DNA of 64,000 nt from Desulfosarcina ovata subsp. ovata. GTDB taxonomy: Bacteria; Desulfobacterota; Desulfobacteria; Desulfobacterales; Desulfosarcinaceae. A program made the position numbers and the translations under genes. Location: NCBI RefSeq assembly GCF_009689005.1, contig NZ_AP021879.1, positions 1,612,001 through 1,676,000 of the forward strand. Direction: 5' to 3'. Positions 44,684 to 53,176 of the stretch are shown piece by piece (the stretch's first letter is position 1; every line of letters starts with the position of its first letter). The notes below the pieces were generated by a model. It made no database searches. It saw only the letters and a program-made list of their open reading frames with translations, and was not told where the DNA came from.

Positions 44684-44892
44684 GCATTTTGCAACTTTCG
44701 AATTGCCCTGTTCCACGAATGGGGCCATCCGTCGCGATCCATGAAATTGAATCAAAGCTAATTGTATTTTTAGCTAATAATTCAATTTAACTGCTAATTA
44801 ATGAGCACCAACCGGTATTGGCATCAATCAAAACTGTTCTTTTCATTACTATCGGCACCGTTTTGCATTTTGCAAGACATCGCATTTTGCAA
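44684..44892. repeat. Three copies of GCATTTTGCAA
   Basis: Exact copies lie at 44684-44694, 44865-44875 and 44882-44892; the first two extend to TTTTGCATTTTGCAA. The last two are 17 bp apart. They could be binding sites of a regulator. Confidence 0.6.
44746..44786. repeat. Nested inverted repeat
   Basis: ATTGAAT, three bases, AGCTAA, an eight-base loop, TTAGCT, four bases, ATTCAAT. Two stems of 7 and 6 bp with a small internal loop. Confidence 0.6.
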
Positions 44893-45327
44893 ACGGATGA
44901 TGTTCACCGATAATTTCCTATCAAACCGATCCATAAGAAAGGACGAAAAAGGCCAAAATACCAGACAACATGTCCGCAACACCCTGAGACCACAAACCAT
45001 ATTACAGATAAGGAAACACACGCCAACCACGTTGAAGCCAACAATAGTGCAATGCGCCGAAAATGTTCCGCGTATAGAAGAAAAACAAATACATATGCAA
45101 AATCAGAAACCGGTCTTCAACGCGTATTGAACGTTTATTGGGTTGTCCATAACTTCCTCAGAGTTCACTTTACAACCAAAGAAGTGCCTGCTGTCAGTTT
45201 AGGAGTAGTAGAATGCGAGACCACTCCGGAATCGCTTTTCAGTGCACAATACATATAACTAACCAAAATAGTAATCTATAGTTATTACCTATTCAACTGA
45301 ACCAGTGCCCGATCCTGCATTTTTATC

Positions 45328-45354
45328 TAAAGTCCCTCCCCCATCGAACGATAA
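45328..45354 (+). promoter_or_regulatory. Sigma-28 (FliA) promoter of the flagellin gene
   Basis: TAAAGTCC, eleven bases, AACGATAA closely matches the FliA consensus TAAAGTTT-N11-GCCGATAA, with exact spacing. It lies 118 bases before the fliC ATG, so the mRNA has a leader of about 110 bases, long enough for post-transcriptional control by FlbT or similar. Confidence 0.85.
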
Positions 45355-45472
45355 TAGGGTTATAGCGCGCAGGAATCGTCCAAGGATGCTCAGAACGAAT
45401 TCAGCAGCGAGCGCGCACAAATCAACCCATACGGCAAGAAAGCCGGCAAAACCCTAGAAAAGGAGAATCATC

Positions 45473-46318
45473 ATGACAATCGCACTCACCTCAGGAATGC
45501 GTCAGAACCTCACCGCCCTTCAGCAGGTCGACTCACTGATGGAGACTACCCAGAACCGTCTGTCCACCGGTAAAAAGGTCAACTCCGCACTGGACGACCC
45601 GGTCAACTTTTTCAAGGCCGAAGATCATTACAACCGCGCCAGTGACCTTGAGGCCAAAAAGGACGGCATGAGCGAAGCCATCCAGACCATCGAAGCGGCA
45701 AACACCGGTATCGAGGAGATCGAAAACCTGCTGGATCAGATGAAATCCCTGGCCTCTGCTGCAAAGACATCGGACAATGACACAGATCTTGAAGAGCAGT
45801 ACAACAAACTCCTTGTCCAAGTCGGCGAGATGGCGGAAGATTCCAGTTATGGCGGCCAGAACCTGATCCAAGGAACATCAAACGGCATTTCCGTCGAGTT
45901 CAATGAAGATGGAACCAATACACTTAGCGTCTCCGGCTTCAATATTGCGTATGACAGTGGTTCGAAAGCAATAACGATGACAGGGAGTGGGGCAGGCGCA
46001 AGCGCAATAACGATCAGCGAAGCCAATTTCGATAGCAACGCTTCTATCGAGTCTGCTATTGGAGAGATCGACTCTGTCATCGGCCAATTGAGAACTGAAG
46101 CGCAGAAACTGTCCTCAAGCCTCTCCACCATCTCCATTCGATCTGATTTCACGTCATCCATGATCAACACATTGGAGACCGGCGGTGACAACCTTACCCT
46201 GGCCGACATGAACGAAGAAGGCGCCAACATGCTGATGCTGCAAACCCGCCAAAATCTGGGTACGACGTCTCTCAGCCTGGCATCCCAGGCGGCCCAGTCC
46301 GTATTGCAGCTCTTCTAG
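45473..46318 (+). CDS. fliC: Flagellin
   Basis: A 281-residue flagellin. The N-terminal D0/D1 helices have 'MRQNLTALQQVDSLMETTQN' and 'RLSTGKKVNSALDDPVNFFKA', and the C-terminal D1/D0 has 'NEEGANMLMLQTRQNLGTTSLSLASQAAQSVL' (key: ANMLxLQTRQxLGxxxLSLA). The central variable domain is only about 80 residues and rich in Ser, Gly, Ala and Asn, which offers O-glycosylation sites for the adjacent Maf protein. AGGAG stands before the ATG. The N-terminal style resembles alphaproteobacterial flagellins, which fits the FlbT/FlaF genes that follow. Confidence 0.96.
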   Translation: MTIALTSGMRQNLTALQQVDSLMETTQNRLSTGKKVNSALDDPVNFFKAEDHYNRASDLEAKKDGMSEAIQTIEAANTGIEEIENLLDQMKSLASAAKTSDNDTDLEEQYNKLLVQVGEMAEDSSYGGQNLIQGTSNGISVEFNEDGTNTLSVSGFNIAYDSGSKAITMTGSGAGASAITISEANFDSNASIESAIGEIDSVIGQLRTEAQKLSSSLSTISIRSDFTSSMINTLETGGDNLTLADMNEEGANMLMLQTRQNLGTTSLSLASQAAQSVLQLF

Positions 46319-46354
46319 TACTTGACAGCATCCTTGCAACCGTCATAAACAAAA

Positions 46355-46389
46355 ACGGGCAAGGGGAAACCATAGTTCCCTTTGCCCGT
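46355..46389 (+). terminator. Hairpin downstream of fliC
   Basis: ACGGGCAAGGGGAA and TTCCCTTTGCCCGT form a 14-bp stem with one wobble pair and a seven-base loop, 36 bases after the fliC stop. No T run follows, so it may stabilise the flagellin mRNA or give partial termination before flbT. Confidence 0.6.
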
Positions 46390-46485
46390 ATCACAATCCC
46401 AATCGTACAGGTTTAATTCACGAAAACATTTTCTACATTCTTCTTAAAACTGCCTAACGGCAAAATCTTCGAACAGTTACCTGTC

Positions 46486-46875
46486 ATGGGACTAAAAATA
46501 ACCCTAAAACCTGGCGAGCGGATGATTATTGGTGGCGCCGTTATAACCAACGGACCTGCCAAAACCAACTTTATTATCGAGAATACCGTTCCCATTTTAA
46601 GGGAAAAAGACATCCTCAGCAGTGAAAAAGCCACCAGTCCGGCCCGAAAGATATATTTTTCAATTCAGTTAATGTACATTGATGAAAACAACCTGCCCGC
46701 CCACCACAAATTGTATTGGGGCCTAGTCAAGGATTTTTTGGATGCCGCACCAAGTGCAAAGGGACGAATCGAACGTATCAGTGAGGATATTTTGAACGGC
46801 CGCTACTATCAGGCCTTGAAAAATTGTAAAAAATTAATTGCGTATGAAGAGGAGATCATCGCCCGTGTACAATAA
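46486..46875 (+). CDS. flbT: FlbT, flagellin mRNA regulator
   Basis: A 129-residue protein with the FlbT layout: 'LKPGERMIIGGAVITNG' at the start, 'ARKIYFSIQLMYID' in the middle and a helical C-terminus with 'GRYYQALKNCKKLI'. In Caulobacter and other alphaproteobacteria FlbT binds the 5' leader of flagellin mRNA and controls its stability or translation. No clear Shine-Dalgarno precedes the ATG. It overlaps flaF by 11 bases. Confidence 0.88.
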   Translation: MGLKITLKPGERMIIGGAVITNGPAKTNFIIENTVPILREKDILSSEKATSPARKIYFSIQLMYIDENNLPAHHKLYWGLVKDFLDAAPSAKGRIERISEDILNGRYYQALKNCKKLIAYEEEIIARVQ

Positions 46876-47236
46876 TGCGCTTAAGGCTTATAAATCCGTT
46901 GAGAGAGTATCGGTTTCGGGAAGAGAGACGGAAGCCAGGGTATTAACGGAGGCGGCTTCCAAACTCAGAGTGTGCCAGAGGAAATGGGATAACGAAACCA
47001 GGAGAACTCTGCTCAGGGAGGCACTGAACTACAACCAGCGGATCTGGTCCATATTTCAAACCGAACTTGGCAAAGCGGATAACCCCTTACCAAACCATAT
47101 CAAAGTGGACTTGTTACGCCTCAGCGGGTTTGTCGACAAACGGATATTTGAAGTGATGGCCTCCCCTTCCCCAGAACTATTAACGATCCTAATTAAAATC
47201 AATGAGAACATCGCTGCCGGATTAAGGGGGCAGTAG
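46865..47236 (+). CDS. flaF: FlaF, flagellin export/regulation factor
   Basis: A 123-residue helical protein. The start 'VYNNALKAYKSVER' and the segment 'EARVLTEAASKLRVCQRKW' fit the FlaF family, which partners FlbT and binds flagellin before export. I chose GTG at 46865, with AGGAG ten bases before it; an ATG at 46838 would add nine residues unlike the family. It ends 68 bases before the convergent Maf gene. Confidence 0.82.
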   Translation: MYNNALKAYKSVERVSVSGRETEARVLTEAASKLRVCQRKWDNETRRTLLREALNYNQRIWSIFQTELGKADNPLPNHIKVDLLRLSGFVDKRIFEVMASPSPELLTILIKINENIAAGLRGQ

Positions 47237-47304
47237 CCTGCATGAACACCCATTGTGTTGGAACGCTTTTGCGCCTCGGCACGCGACAAGATCATCAATT
47301 AGTT

Positions 47305-49902
47305 TCAGCCGTATGACCGTAATAAATCTATTTTCCTTTTCATTTCGTCCCCACGGAGTCCATGTTGCCACGCTTTAAGAAAATTCCACAGGGCACTTTT
47401 ATAATTTTTCTGCAGTATCCGGCAATCACCGATCTGCGATCTCAATTTAGCGGTGAGATCGGGAAAGTCTAAGCATAATCCTTCTAAAATTCCCACCCCC
47501 CTTTCAATGTCCTGATTCTTTACCGCCTGAACCGCCTGCTTGAAACGGGCCTGCAGATCGGCAGAACCCGCATGATTCATATCCGGCTTTTCCAATGACG
47601 AATTTTCAAGCAAATCAATATCGGTCTCAATTTCACGGACCTGCGGATCGTCATCTCTCAAAAGTTTATATGCGTCCAACAATCTCTTCGATTTGGATAC
47701 ATCTCCCGTTTTCCACGCCGCATTCATCTGGTAAAAAATGGAGTCAATATGATTTTCAACCATTTTCTCCAGGCGCCCAACGTCCTCATCATCAGGAAAA
47801 ATAGTTCGTGCGGTGGCAGCCATTTCGTTGGCGGCTGCCCACAATTGAGCATCAATATATAACTGGATTAATCCTTTATATGCTACCGGCCGTTGAGGAT
47901 CGGTGTCGATACACTGAAGGTAGGCATTAACGGCCTGCCAAATCTCGCCGCAATCACGAAAACATTCAGCCAAATCAATCCTATGCTGGTAGTTGCCAGT
48001 ATCTGTCGCGAACAGATCTAGTTGCTTTTTCATTTTTGCGAAATTTTTTGCAACCGTTTTTAAATACCCAATCAACGTATTGGCCGACTGGCGAAACACC
48101 GTATATTTCAGCTGGATGTTGGTCAGTTGATCGACTATCTTTTCGTTTTTGGACGTCTTTGTTTTAGCGTCATTTATTTCTGACTGTTTCAAAATAGGTT
48201 GGATCTCATCGAGGAAGGATTCTTCAATGAGGCTTATTAAATCGTTGTTTTCATTTTGAAAGCGTTCGTCACCACCTATTAATCCATTGGAATCGCTTTC
48301 CAGGCCTGCGAAGTTATATCGTCCTCCATGCCGTTTGAGGATCTGTCGGACCGCATCGGATTGTTTTTCACACTGGCTTGCAAAACCGGCAAGCCGCTCA
48401 ATCAGCCGGGCCACTTCAGCGATGATCCGCTCATTGTCGGAAGCTGGTTCCCAGGCAATCGATTCCATAAGGGCATTGACATTAAGTTGCTCACCCAATT
48501 CGGTTTCTGCCACCTCGGCAATCGATTTAATTTCGGAATTTTCGATGAATGCCCCTCGAAGGCTCGTATTAATCATTCTGACTTGGGATTGATCGATATT
48601 CTGTTCCAGGATAATCCGGTCAGCAACCAATGGGGGGGGGGCATGCACCACATCACCGCTGACTCCATTGATCGCAATCAAATTCGATTTCTTCTCCGGA
48701 ATATGATTAAATACCGCTCCACTTGAATGGCTCCGTTTGCCGATATACGCCAAATCGACACCAACCAGAATGATCGGTTCAGCGCCGATAGCCGTTGCAA
48801 AAGAAACCGCCAGGTGCATGACCGATGTCATTTGGGGAAATTGGCACCCTAATTTCAGATTGGGTGCCAACCAGTTAGTGATCAGTTTGTTGTAGGCAGT
48901 TACGCCCGTTCGTCGCCGACCAAGATAGCAACGGACATTATCGGGGTTGGATTCAACGCCAAAGACAAGCATGGTATTCGTCAGGCGGTGCATGTGAGGT
49001 CTCAATTTCTTGATGTTGGCCAGATGACTATCGGCGGTGGCAACCACATGCGGTTGGATATTCTCTTTTAAAAGTGAACCGACAGCAGAATCACAAGCAA
49101 TGAGCAAGGCGTTAGTTGTTTTTTTTATCTCCGGCAGCGCTTCGTCCAAAGATGGGCCCGCGGCAAAACAGATTGCCGGAACGCCTTTAAACTTGTCGCG
49201 TAAAGCTCCCATGGGCGTTCCGGAAAGCAGGCTCGGCAGGTTGGCAATGGAATTCTCCAACATCTGTTTGCCAAATCGACGGGTAGTATTCCAGATATCC
49301 CTGATCATTTTGATGCGGTGCATCAACTCATGTACAATCAAACGATATTTCGTTCCCGTGATTGCATGGTCATATGAATGGATGAATAACAGAGTTCTTC
49401 CCAAAGGGATGTTTTTTTCGTATTTATTAATAATTCTCTTGAGATTTACCTGTTTTCCGATAAAGAGATCCAACCGATCATAGCTTAGCAGATCAGATAG
49501 ATTCTTAGTATTGAGAGCTAAGTTGAAAACTGCAGGATAAGGTTCAATAATGATGATTCTTGGCTTTTTGTTATACCGCTGAATGGCTGAAAGTGGCGCA
49601 TGACATAATCCTATCCCAATAAAAAAAATAGTATCGTAAGGATCGGGAGGCGGTTTCGAAGCTATGTCGTGGAGCATTTTTTCAAGCGATGTGGGATCGT
49701 ACAAGAGGGAGGTCTTCCCGCTCCTCTTGCAAACTTGAATTGTCTGTCCGTGACTTCCGATATCAAAGTTTAATGAGGCAAGTGAATCATCTTTAATTGA
49801 AGAGTTCAGTGACGAGTATGCTTCGGGGAAACGGGATCTGAGAGCAACGCTATTTTTGCAAAAATAAATATTATTTTTCAAGCTTTCTCTCACTCTTTCC
49901 AA
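47305..49902 (-). CDS. Maf-type flagellin glycosyltransferase with C-terminal TPR-like region
   Basis: An 865-residue protein of the motility-associated factor (DUF115/MAF_flag10) family. The core at about 225-450 has 'CFAAGPSLDEALPEIKKT', 'ACDSAVGSLL' and 'PHVVATADSH'; it resembles a Rossmann/GT-A-like fold that transfers nonulosonic acids to flagellin. The C-terminal 230 residues look like degenerate TPRs ('CFRDCGEIWQAVNAYLQ', 'YKGLIQLYIDAQLWAAANEM'). The first in-frame start is TTG at 49902; GTG at 49893 is equally possible and neither has a strong ribosome binding site. It lies beside the flagellin gene, as Maf genes often do, and is the only Maf seen. Confidence 0.88.
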   Translation of the reverse strand: MERVRESLKNNIYFCKNSVALRSRFPEAYSSLNSSIKDDSLASLNFDIGSHGQTIQVCKRSGKTSLLYDPTSLEKMLHDIASKPPPDPYDTIFFIGIGLCHAPLSAIQRYNKKPRIIIIEPYPAVFNLALNTKNLSDLLSYDRLDLFIGKQVNLKRIINKYEKNIPLGRTLLFIHSYDHAITGTKYRLIVHELMHRIKMIRDIWNTTRRFGKQMLENSIANLPSLLSGTPMGALRDKFKGVPAICFAAGPSLDEALPEIKKTTNALLIACDSAVGSLLKENIQPHVVATADSHLANIKKLRPHMHRLTNTMLVFGVESNPDNVRCYLGRRRTGVTAYNKLITNWLAPNLKLGCQFPQMTSVMHLAVSFATAIGAEPIILVGVDLAYIGKRSHSSGAVFNHIPEKKSNLIAINGVSGDVVHAPPPLVADRIILEQNIDQSQVRMINTSLRGAFIENSEIKSIAEVAETELGEQLNVNALMESIAWEPASDNERIIAEVARLIERLAGFASQCEKQSDAVRQILKRHGGRYNFAGLESDSNGLIGGDERFQNENNDLISLIEESFLDEIQPILKQSEINDAKTKTSKNEKIVDQLTNIQLKYTVFRQSANTLIGYLKTVAKNFAKMKKQLDLFATDTGNYQHRIDLAECFRDCGEIWQAVNAYLQCIDTDPQRPVAYKGLIQLYIDAQLWAAANEMAATARTIFPDDEDVGRLEKMVENHIDSIFYQMNAAWKTGDVSKSKRLLDAYKLLRDDDPQVREIETDIDLLENSSLEKPDMNHAGSADLQARFKQAVQAVKNQDIERGVGILEGLCLDFPDLTAKLRSQIGDCRILQKNYKSALWNFLKAWQHGLRGDEMKRKIDLLRSYG

Positions 49903-50059
49903 ATAATGAGAAACCCCACCGCTATATACAAAACCAATTTTAATAATGATGGGAATTCATTCTTATTAGTTCTACTATTAAATAGAAACTTTGGAGATAA
50001 CCCACAAACCCCGCAGTTAGCGCAGTGGGAGATTTTATGTTGCTGAAAATGTAGGAAAA

Positions 50060-50129
50060 AGCATAAGGGAACCTATCACCCAAAAACCTATATCCAGGCC
50101 CCAACCTGGAATGGAGGTTCCCTTATGCT
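50060..50129 (+). promoter_or_regulatory. 15-bp inverted repeat spanning the ritA ribosome binding site and start
   Basis: AGCATAAGGGAACCT (50060-50074) and AGGTTCCCTTATGCT (50115-50129) are perfect inverted copies 40 bases apart. The right arm contains part of the GGAGG, the spacer and the ATG of the first recombinase. A smaller CCAGG/CCTGG repeat lies within the loop. It may hide the start in mRNA or bind the recombinase. Confidence 0.8.
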
Positions 50130-51000
50130 CGAAAATCAGATTAGCGGGTTTATCGCGTATTGTAAAGTTGCCGGGTTTAAGAATAAATCCATAGAATCCC
50201 TCTCCTTAAGAATCAACCAGTTCAACTGTTTCATCAACCGCTCTGGTATCCATGACATCGCTTCGATCCAGTATTGCCATCTTCGACAATTCGTTGCCGA
50301 TTATAGACAGCCTTCCATCCATATCAAAAAGGCCAGGATATGGGCCTTGCGCCAGTTTTACCACTACCTCACGTTAAACAGGCTGGTGGAGAAAAACATC
50401 GCAACCGATCTGGCCTATCCGAAGATCGAAAAAACGGTGCCGCGCTTTTTAACCGCTGCCGAATACGAACATATCCTTGAACACTGCACCTCGGTCGCTG
50501 ACAGCGAATTGGGGCTGAGAAACCTGATCATTGTCTTGCTGCTCGGAACCCTGGGGCTGCGCACCAATGCCGTTATCGTCCTGAATACCCAGGATGTCGA
50601 TGTGACGGCAAGGTTGCTATGGGTCAGGGAAAAAGGCGGCATCGCCCGGACCATGCTCATGCCAACGGTATTATGCACCTTGATGGACGCCTACCTGGCC
50701 GATCGGCAAGCGGTGCGCGGCCCACTTTTTTTATCCAAACGCAAAAAACGCCTGTCGGCCCGGTCGCTGCAAGCCCTGTTTGCCGCCATTGCCGATGCCG
50801 TGGGTATCGGCAAGCACCTTCACGCCCATCTGTTCAGGCACACCGCCGCCACCCAGTTAAACGTCGTGGCCGGCACCGATATCTGCCAACAGGTGCTGGG
50901 CCATGCCCGGCGCAGCAACACGCTCAAATACGCCCATCTTAATCCGCATCGCCATGCCGTGTACATGCGCAGCCACCCATACATCAAGGAGACCTTATGA
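50125..51000 (+). CDS. ritA: Tyrosine recombinase, first of RIT trio
   Basis: A 291-residue integrase. An N-terminal SAM-like core-binding domain (1-95) is followed by the catalytic domain with the first Arg in 'LGTLGLRTNAV', the His-x-x-Arg-His box in 'HLHAHLFRHTAATQL', a second His in 'VLGHARRS' and the nucleophile Tyr in 'LKYAHLNPH'. GGAGG stands seven bases before the ATG. The stop overlaps the next start by four bases (ATGA). Confidence 0.93.
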   Translation: MLENQISGFIAYCKVAGFKNKSIESLSLRINQFNCFINRSGIHDIASIQYCHLRQFVADYRQPSIHIKKARIWALRQFYHYLTLNRLVEKNIATDLAYPKIEKTVPRFLTAAEYEHILEHCTSVADSELGLRNLIIVLLLGTLGLRTNAVIVLNTQDVDVTARLLWVREKGGIARTMLMPTVLCTLMDAYLADRQAVRGPLFLSKRKKRLSARSLQALFAAIADAVGIGKHLHAHLFRHTAATQLNVVAGTDICQQVLGHARRSNTLKYAHLNPHRHAVYMRSHPYIKETL

Positions 51001-51914
51001 TCGCACCGATCGACGAGTTTAAAAAAGAACTGACCGACATCGCCATGTTTGCTCCCAGCACCGTGGACAACTACGTGGCCTGCATGACGGCGTTTTTCGA
51101 TTACGCCCGCCGGCAGCTTCGAATCGATCCCGTTTTTGCCAAGGGTAAACATATCCTCGACTGGATCGGCCAGGTTAAAAACAGCGGGGTCAGCAAAAGC
51201 CGCATGGAACACCATCGCAGTTCCCTTAGATTGTTTTTTGCATTGATGGTCAAACTCAATATCGTGGTCAAGAACCCGGCCGACAAATTGCCCCAAATCC
51301 GCCGCACCCGCACTAGCGAGCGTAATCGACCGGTAGCCCCGGCGATGGTGTTCAAACTGCTCGCATCCATCGATCGATCCGGCTGGAGAGGAATCCGGGA
51401 TCATCTGATCATTGCCATGCTGTGGGCATTGGGACTGAGGGTCAGCGAACTGACCGCGCTTAAAGTCGTACACTTCGAACCGGATCATGATGGGGACAAC
51501 CGGATCGGCCTGCTGCGTGTACGCGGAAAAAACAAAAAGCAACGCGCGCTATTTGTGGTCGATAACCTTTACGACGAACTGGTCGACCACCTGGAACACC
51601 TGTGGTCGCCGGTTCAGAAAAATGTGCCGATCTTTCCCATCGATACCGGCACGGCCATCTCAAACGATCGTGTGCGGAAAATGATCAAGGAGCGCTGCCG
51701 AACAGCGGGCATCACCCAGCGGATCACCCCGCATGTGCTGCGGCACTGCTTTGCCACCGACATGTACCATGCCGGCGTGCCCCTTGATGACATCCAGACT
51801 ATGCTGGGCCACGATCACAAGGCCGAAACCGCTGTGTATGTCCATGTGTCCGACAAGCTTAAAAAGCAGGCCCTGGAGCAGATCGGCCTGCAAGGAGGAC
51901 TTTCATGGGCGTAG
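50997..51914 (+). CDS. ritB: Tyrosine recombinase, second of RIT trio
   Basis: A 305-residue integrase with an N-terminal SAM-like domain and a catalytic domain: Arg in 'WALGLRVSELTAL', 'TPHVLRHCFATDM', 'MLGHDHKAETAVYVHVSD' containing the last His and the Tyr. It overlaps ritA by four bases and ritC by ten, so the three are translationally coupled and made in fixed proportion. Confidence 0.95.
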   Translation: MIAPIDEFKKELTDIAMFAPSTVDNYVACMTAFFDYARRQLRIDPVFAKGKHILDWIGQVKNSGVSKSRMEHHRSSLRLFFALMVKLNIVVKNPADKLPQIRRTRTSERNRPVAPAMVFKLLASIDRSGWRGIRDHLIIAMLWALGLRVSELTALKVVHFEPDHDGDNRIGLLRVRGKNKKQRALFVVDNLYDELVDHLEHLWSPVQKNVPIFPIDTGTAISNDRVRKMIKERCRTAGITQRITPHVLRHCFATDMYHAGVPLDDIQTMLGHDHKAETAVYVHVSDKLKKQALEQIGLQGGLSWA

Positions 51915-52888
51915 ACAGCACACAGTTTTTCGAGCATATCGACGCGTTTTTCGATTATCGCCAAACCATCTATCAGGTCAGCGAGCAGACCATCAAAAGC
52001 AACCGGATTGACCTGGACCTGTTTCAATCCTTTATCCGGGACAGCCCTTTTGAAACCATCAGCGGGCCGGCGGCGATGCAGTTTCAGTATCACCTGAAAA
52101 AAGACCGGGACAATTGCGGCGGTTCGATCAACCGCAAAATCTTCGCACTAAGAAGTTATTCTCACTTTTTGTCGTTGTTGGATGTGCCCGAAGCCGACAC
52201 GCTGCCGTTTTACGATGTGCTCAAAATCCGGCAAGGCTACCGCAATCGGCCCAATGCCTTGACCGTCGATCAGATGCGTCAACTGTTTAAATCCATCGGC
52301 CGGGATACACTGCTGAGCATCCGTGACTATGCCGTCTACGCGTTGATGTATCAAACCGGACTGAGAGTCGGCGAAGTGCATCATCTTAATATGGACCACC
52401 TGGATTTGCAAAACCGCAAGCTGTCGGTCGCCGGCAAGGGCGGCAAGCACAGGGAGCTTTGCCTTACCGATGAACTTTTTCAAGTGGTATCTGAATGGCT
52501 GGCAGTGCGCGGTCAATTTTACCAAAGCGACGGGCACCTGGCCCTATTCATCTCCAAGAAAGGCAATCGCCTGGCCATCCGTACCATGGAGGATAACTTT
52601 AAAAAAATCCTGGCGGCCTCAGGTCTCAAGCTGCCGTTCAATGTCACTTGTCACAGCCTGCGCCATAGCTTCGCGTCCCATCTCAATGACAAGGACGTAG
52701 ACATCCTGGTCATTCAGAGCCTGATGGGGCATGCATCCACCCGAAGCACCGAGCCCTATATCCACCCTTCACCAGACAAAATAAGAAGCGCCATGGAAAA
52801 GATACCGGCGGTCATATTCATGAACCGCCTGATTAAAAACGGTGCGCTGAAATTAACGTTTCAACAGCCCCAAGTGCAACGAGAATAG
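51905..52888 (+). CDS. ritC: Tyrosine recombinase, third of RIT trio
   Basis: A 327-residue integrase with Arg in 'YQTGLRVGEVHHL', 'TCHSLRHSFASHL', and 'LMGHASTRSTEPYIHPS' with the nucleophile Tyr. A GGAGG lies six bases before the ATG inside ritB. All three recombinases look active. A short TAGCTT/AAGCTA stem begins at the stop codon and is followed by five A residues. Confidence 0.95.
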   Translation: MGVDSTQFFEHIDAFFDYRQTIYQVSEQTIKSNRIDLDLFQSFIRDSPFETISGPAAMQFQYHLKKDRDNCGGSINRKIFALRSYSHFLSLLDVPEADTLPFYDVLKIRQGYRNRPNALTVDQMRQLFKSIGRDTLLSIRDYAVYALMYQTGLRVGEVHHLNMDHLDLQNRKLSVAGKGGKHRELCLTDELFQVVSEWLAVRGQFYQSDGHLALFISKKGNRLAIRTMEDNFKKILAASGLKLPFNVTCHSLRHSFASHLNDKDVDILVIQSLMGHASTRSTEPYIHPSPDKIRSAMEKIPAVIFMNRLIKNGALKLTFQQPQVQRE

Positions 52889-53176
52889 CTTTTACCTGAT
52901 AAGCTAAAAAATGAAAAAGTCAATGCCAGAGGAGAAGTGCGTCCTTTTCTATAAGAAGTATTTATAAAAGACATATATTCTTATTGCAATTCTCCTCAAT
53001 TCATAGTATCGGAAGTAAATATCGGCGTTTCTTTATGCACTTTTCCTTTAGCAGTCTTTCCAATTGCGCCTAACTTGAAACCTTACCGCGCGGTTCGCTA
53101 ATACTAAAGAATAAAAAGGATAGATAGTCGTTTATCGAATATGCCAAAAAGTTATCACAATGTCATTAAGATTTGG

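Larger units (their letters stand above)
44420..45472. other. 1.05-kb AT-rich regulatory region between activator and flagellin
   Basis: No open frame here has a good ribosome binding site and family-like sequence. The region is more AT-rich than its neighbours. It contains three copies of GCATTTTGCAA, a nested inverted repeat at 44746-44786, and the sigma-28 promoter for fliC near its right end. It probably holds control sites for both divergent genes. Confidence 0.5.
50010..53080 (+). mobile_element. Recombinase-in-trio (RIT) element
   Basis: Three consecutive, overlapping tyrosine recombinase genes read in one direction, all with full catalytic sets. This is the defining layout of RIT elements. 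The boundaries are approximate: AGTTAGCGCA at 50015-50024 and TGCGCCTAACT at 53065-53075 are in inverted orientation and could be ends, but match only with a one-base indel. The element lies between the Maf gene and the glycan operon. Confidence 0.75.

Noticed and set aside
44852..44867. CGGCACCGTTTTGC as a sigma-54 site
   Set aside because: The GG to GC spacing is nine, not ten, and the core belongs to the repeated GCATTTTGCAA motif.
44801..45258. Two overlapping + strand frames (109 and 68 codons) before fliC
   Set aside because: No ribosome binding site, no family-like sequence, composition like the surrounding non-coding DNA, and overlap with the repeat motifs.
50820..51542. 240-codon - strand frame within the recombinase trio
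   Set aside because: It is antisense to two recombinases with complete catalytic motifs.
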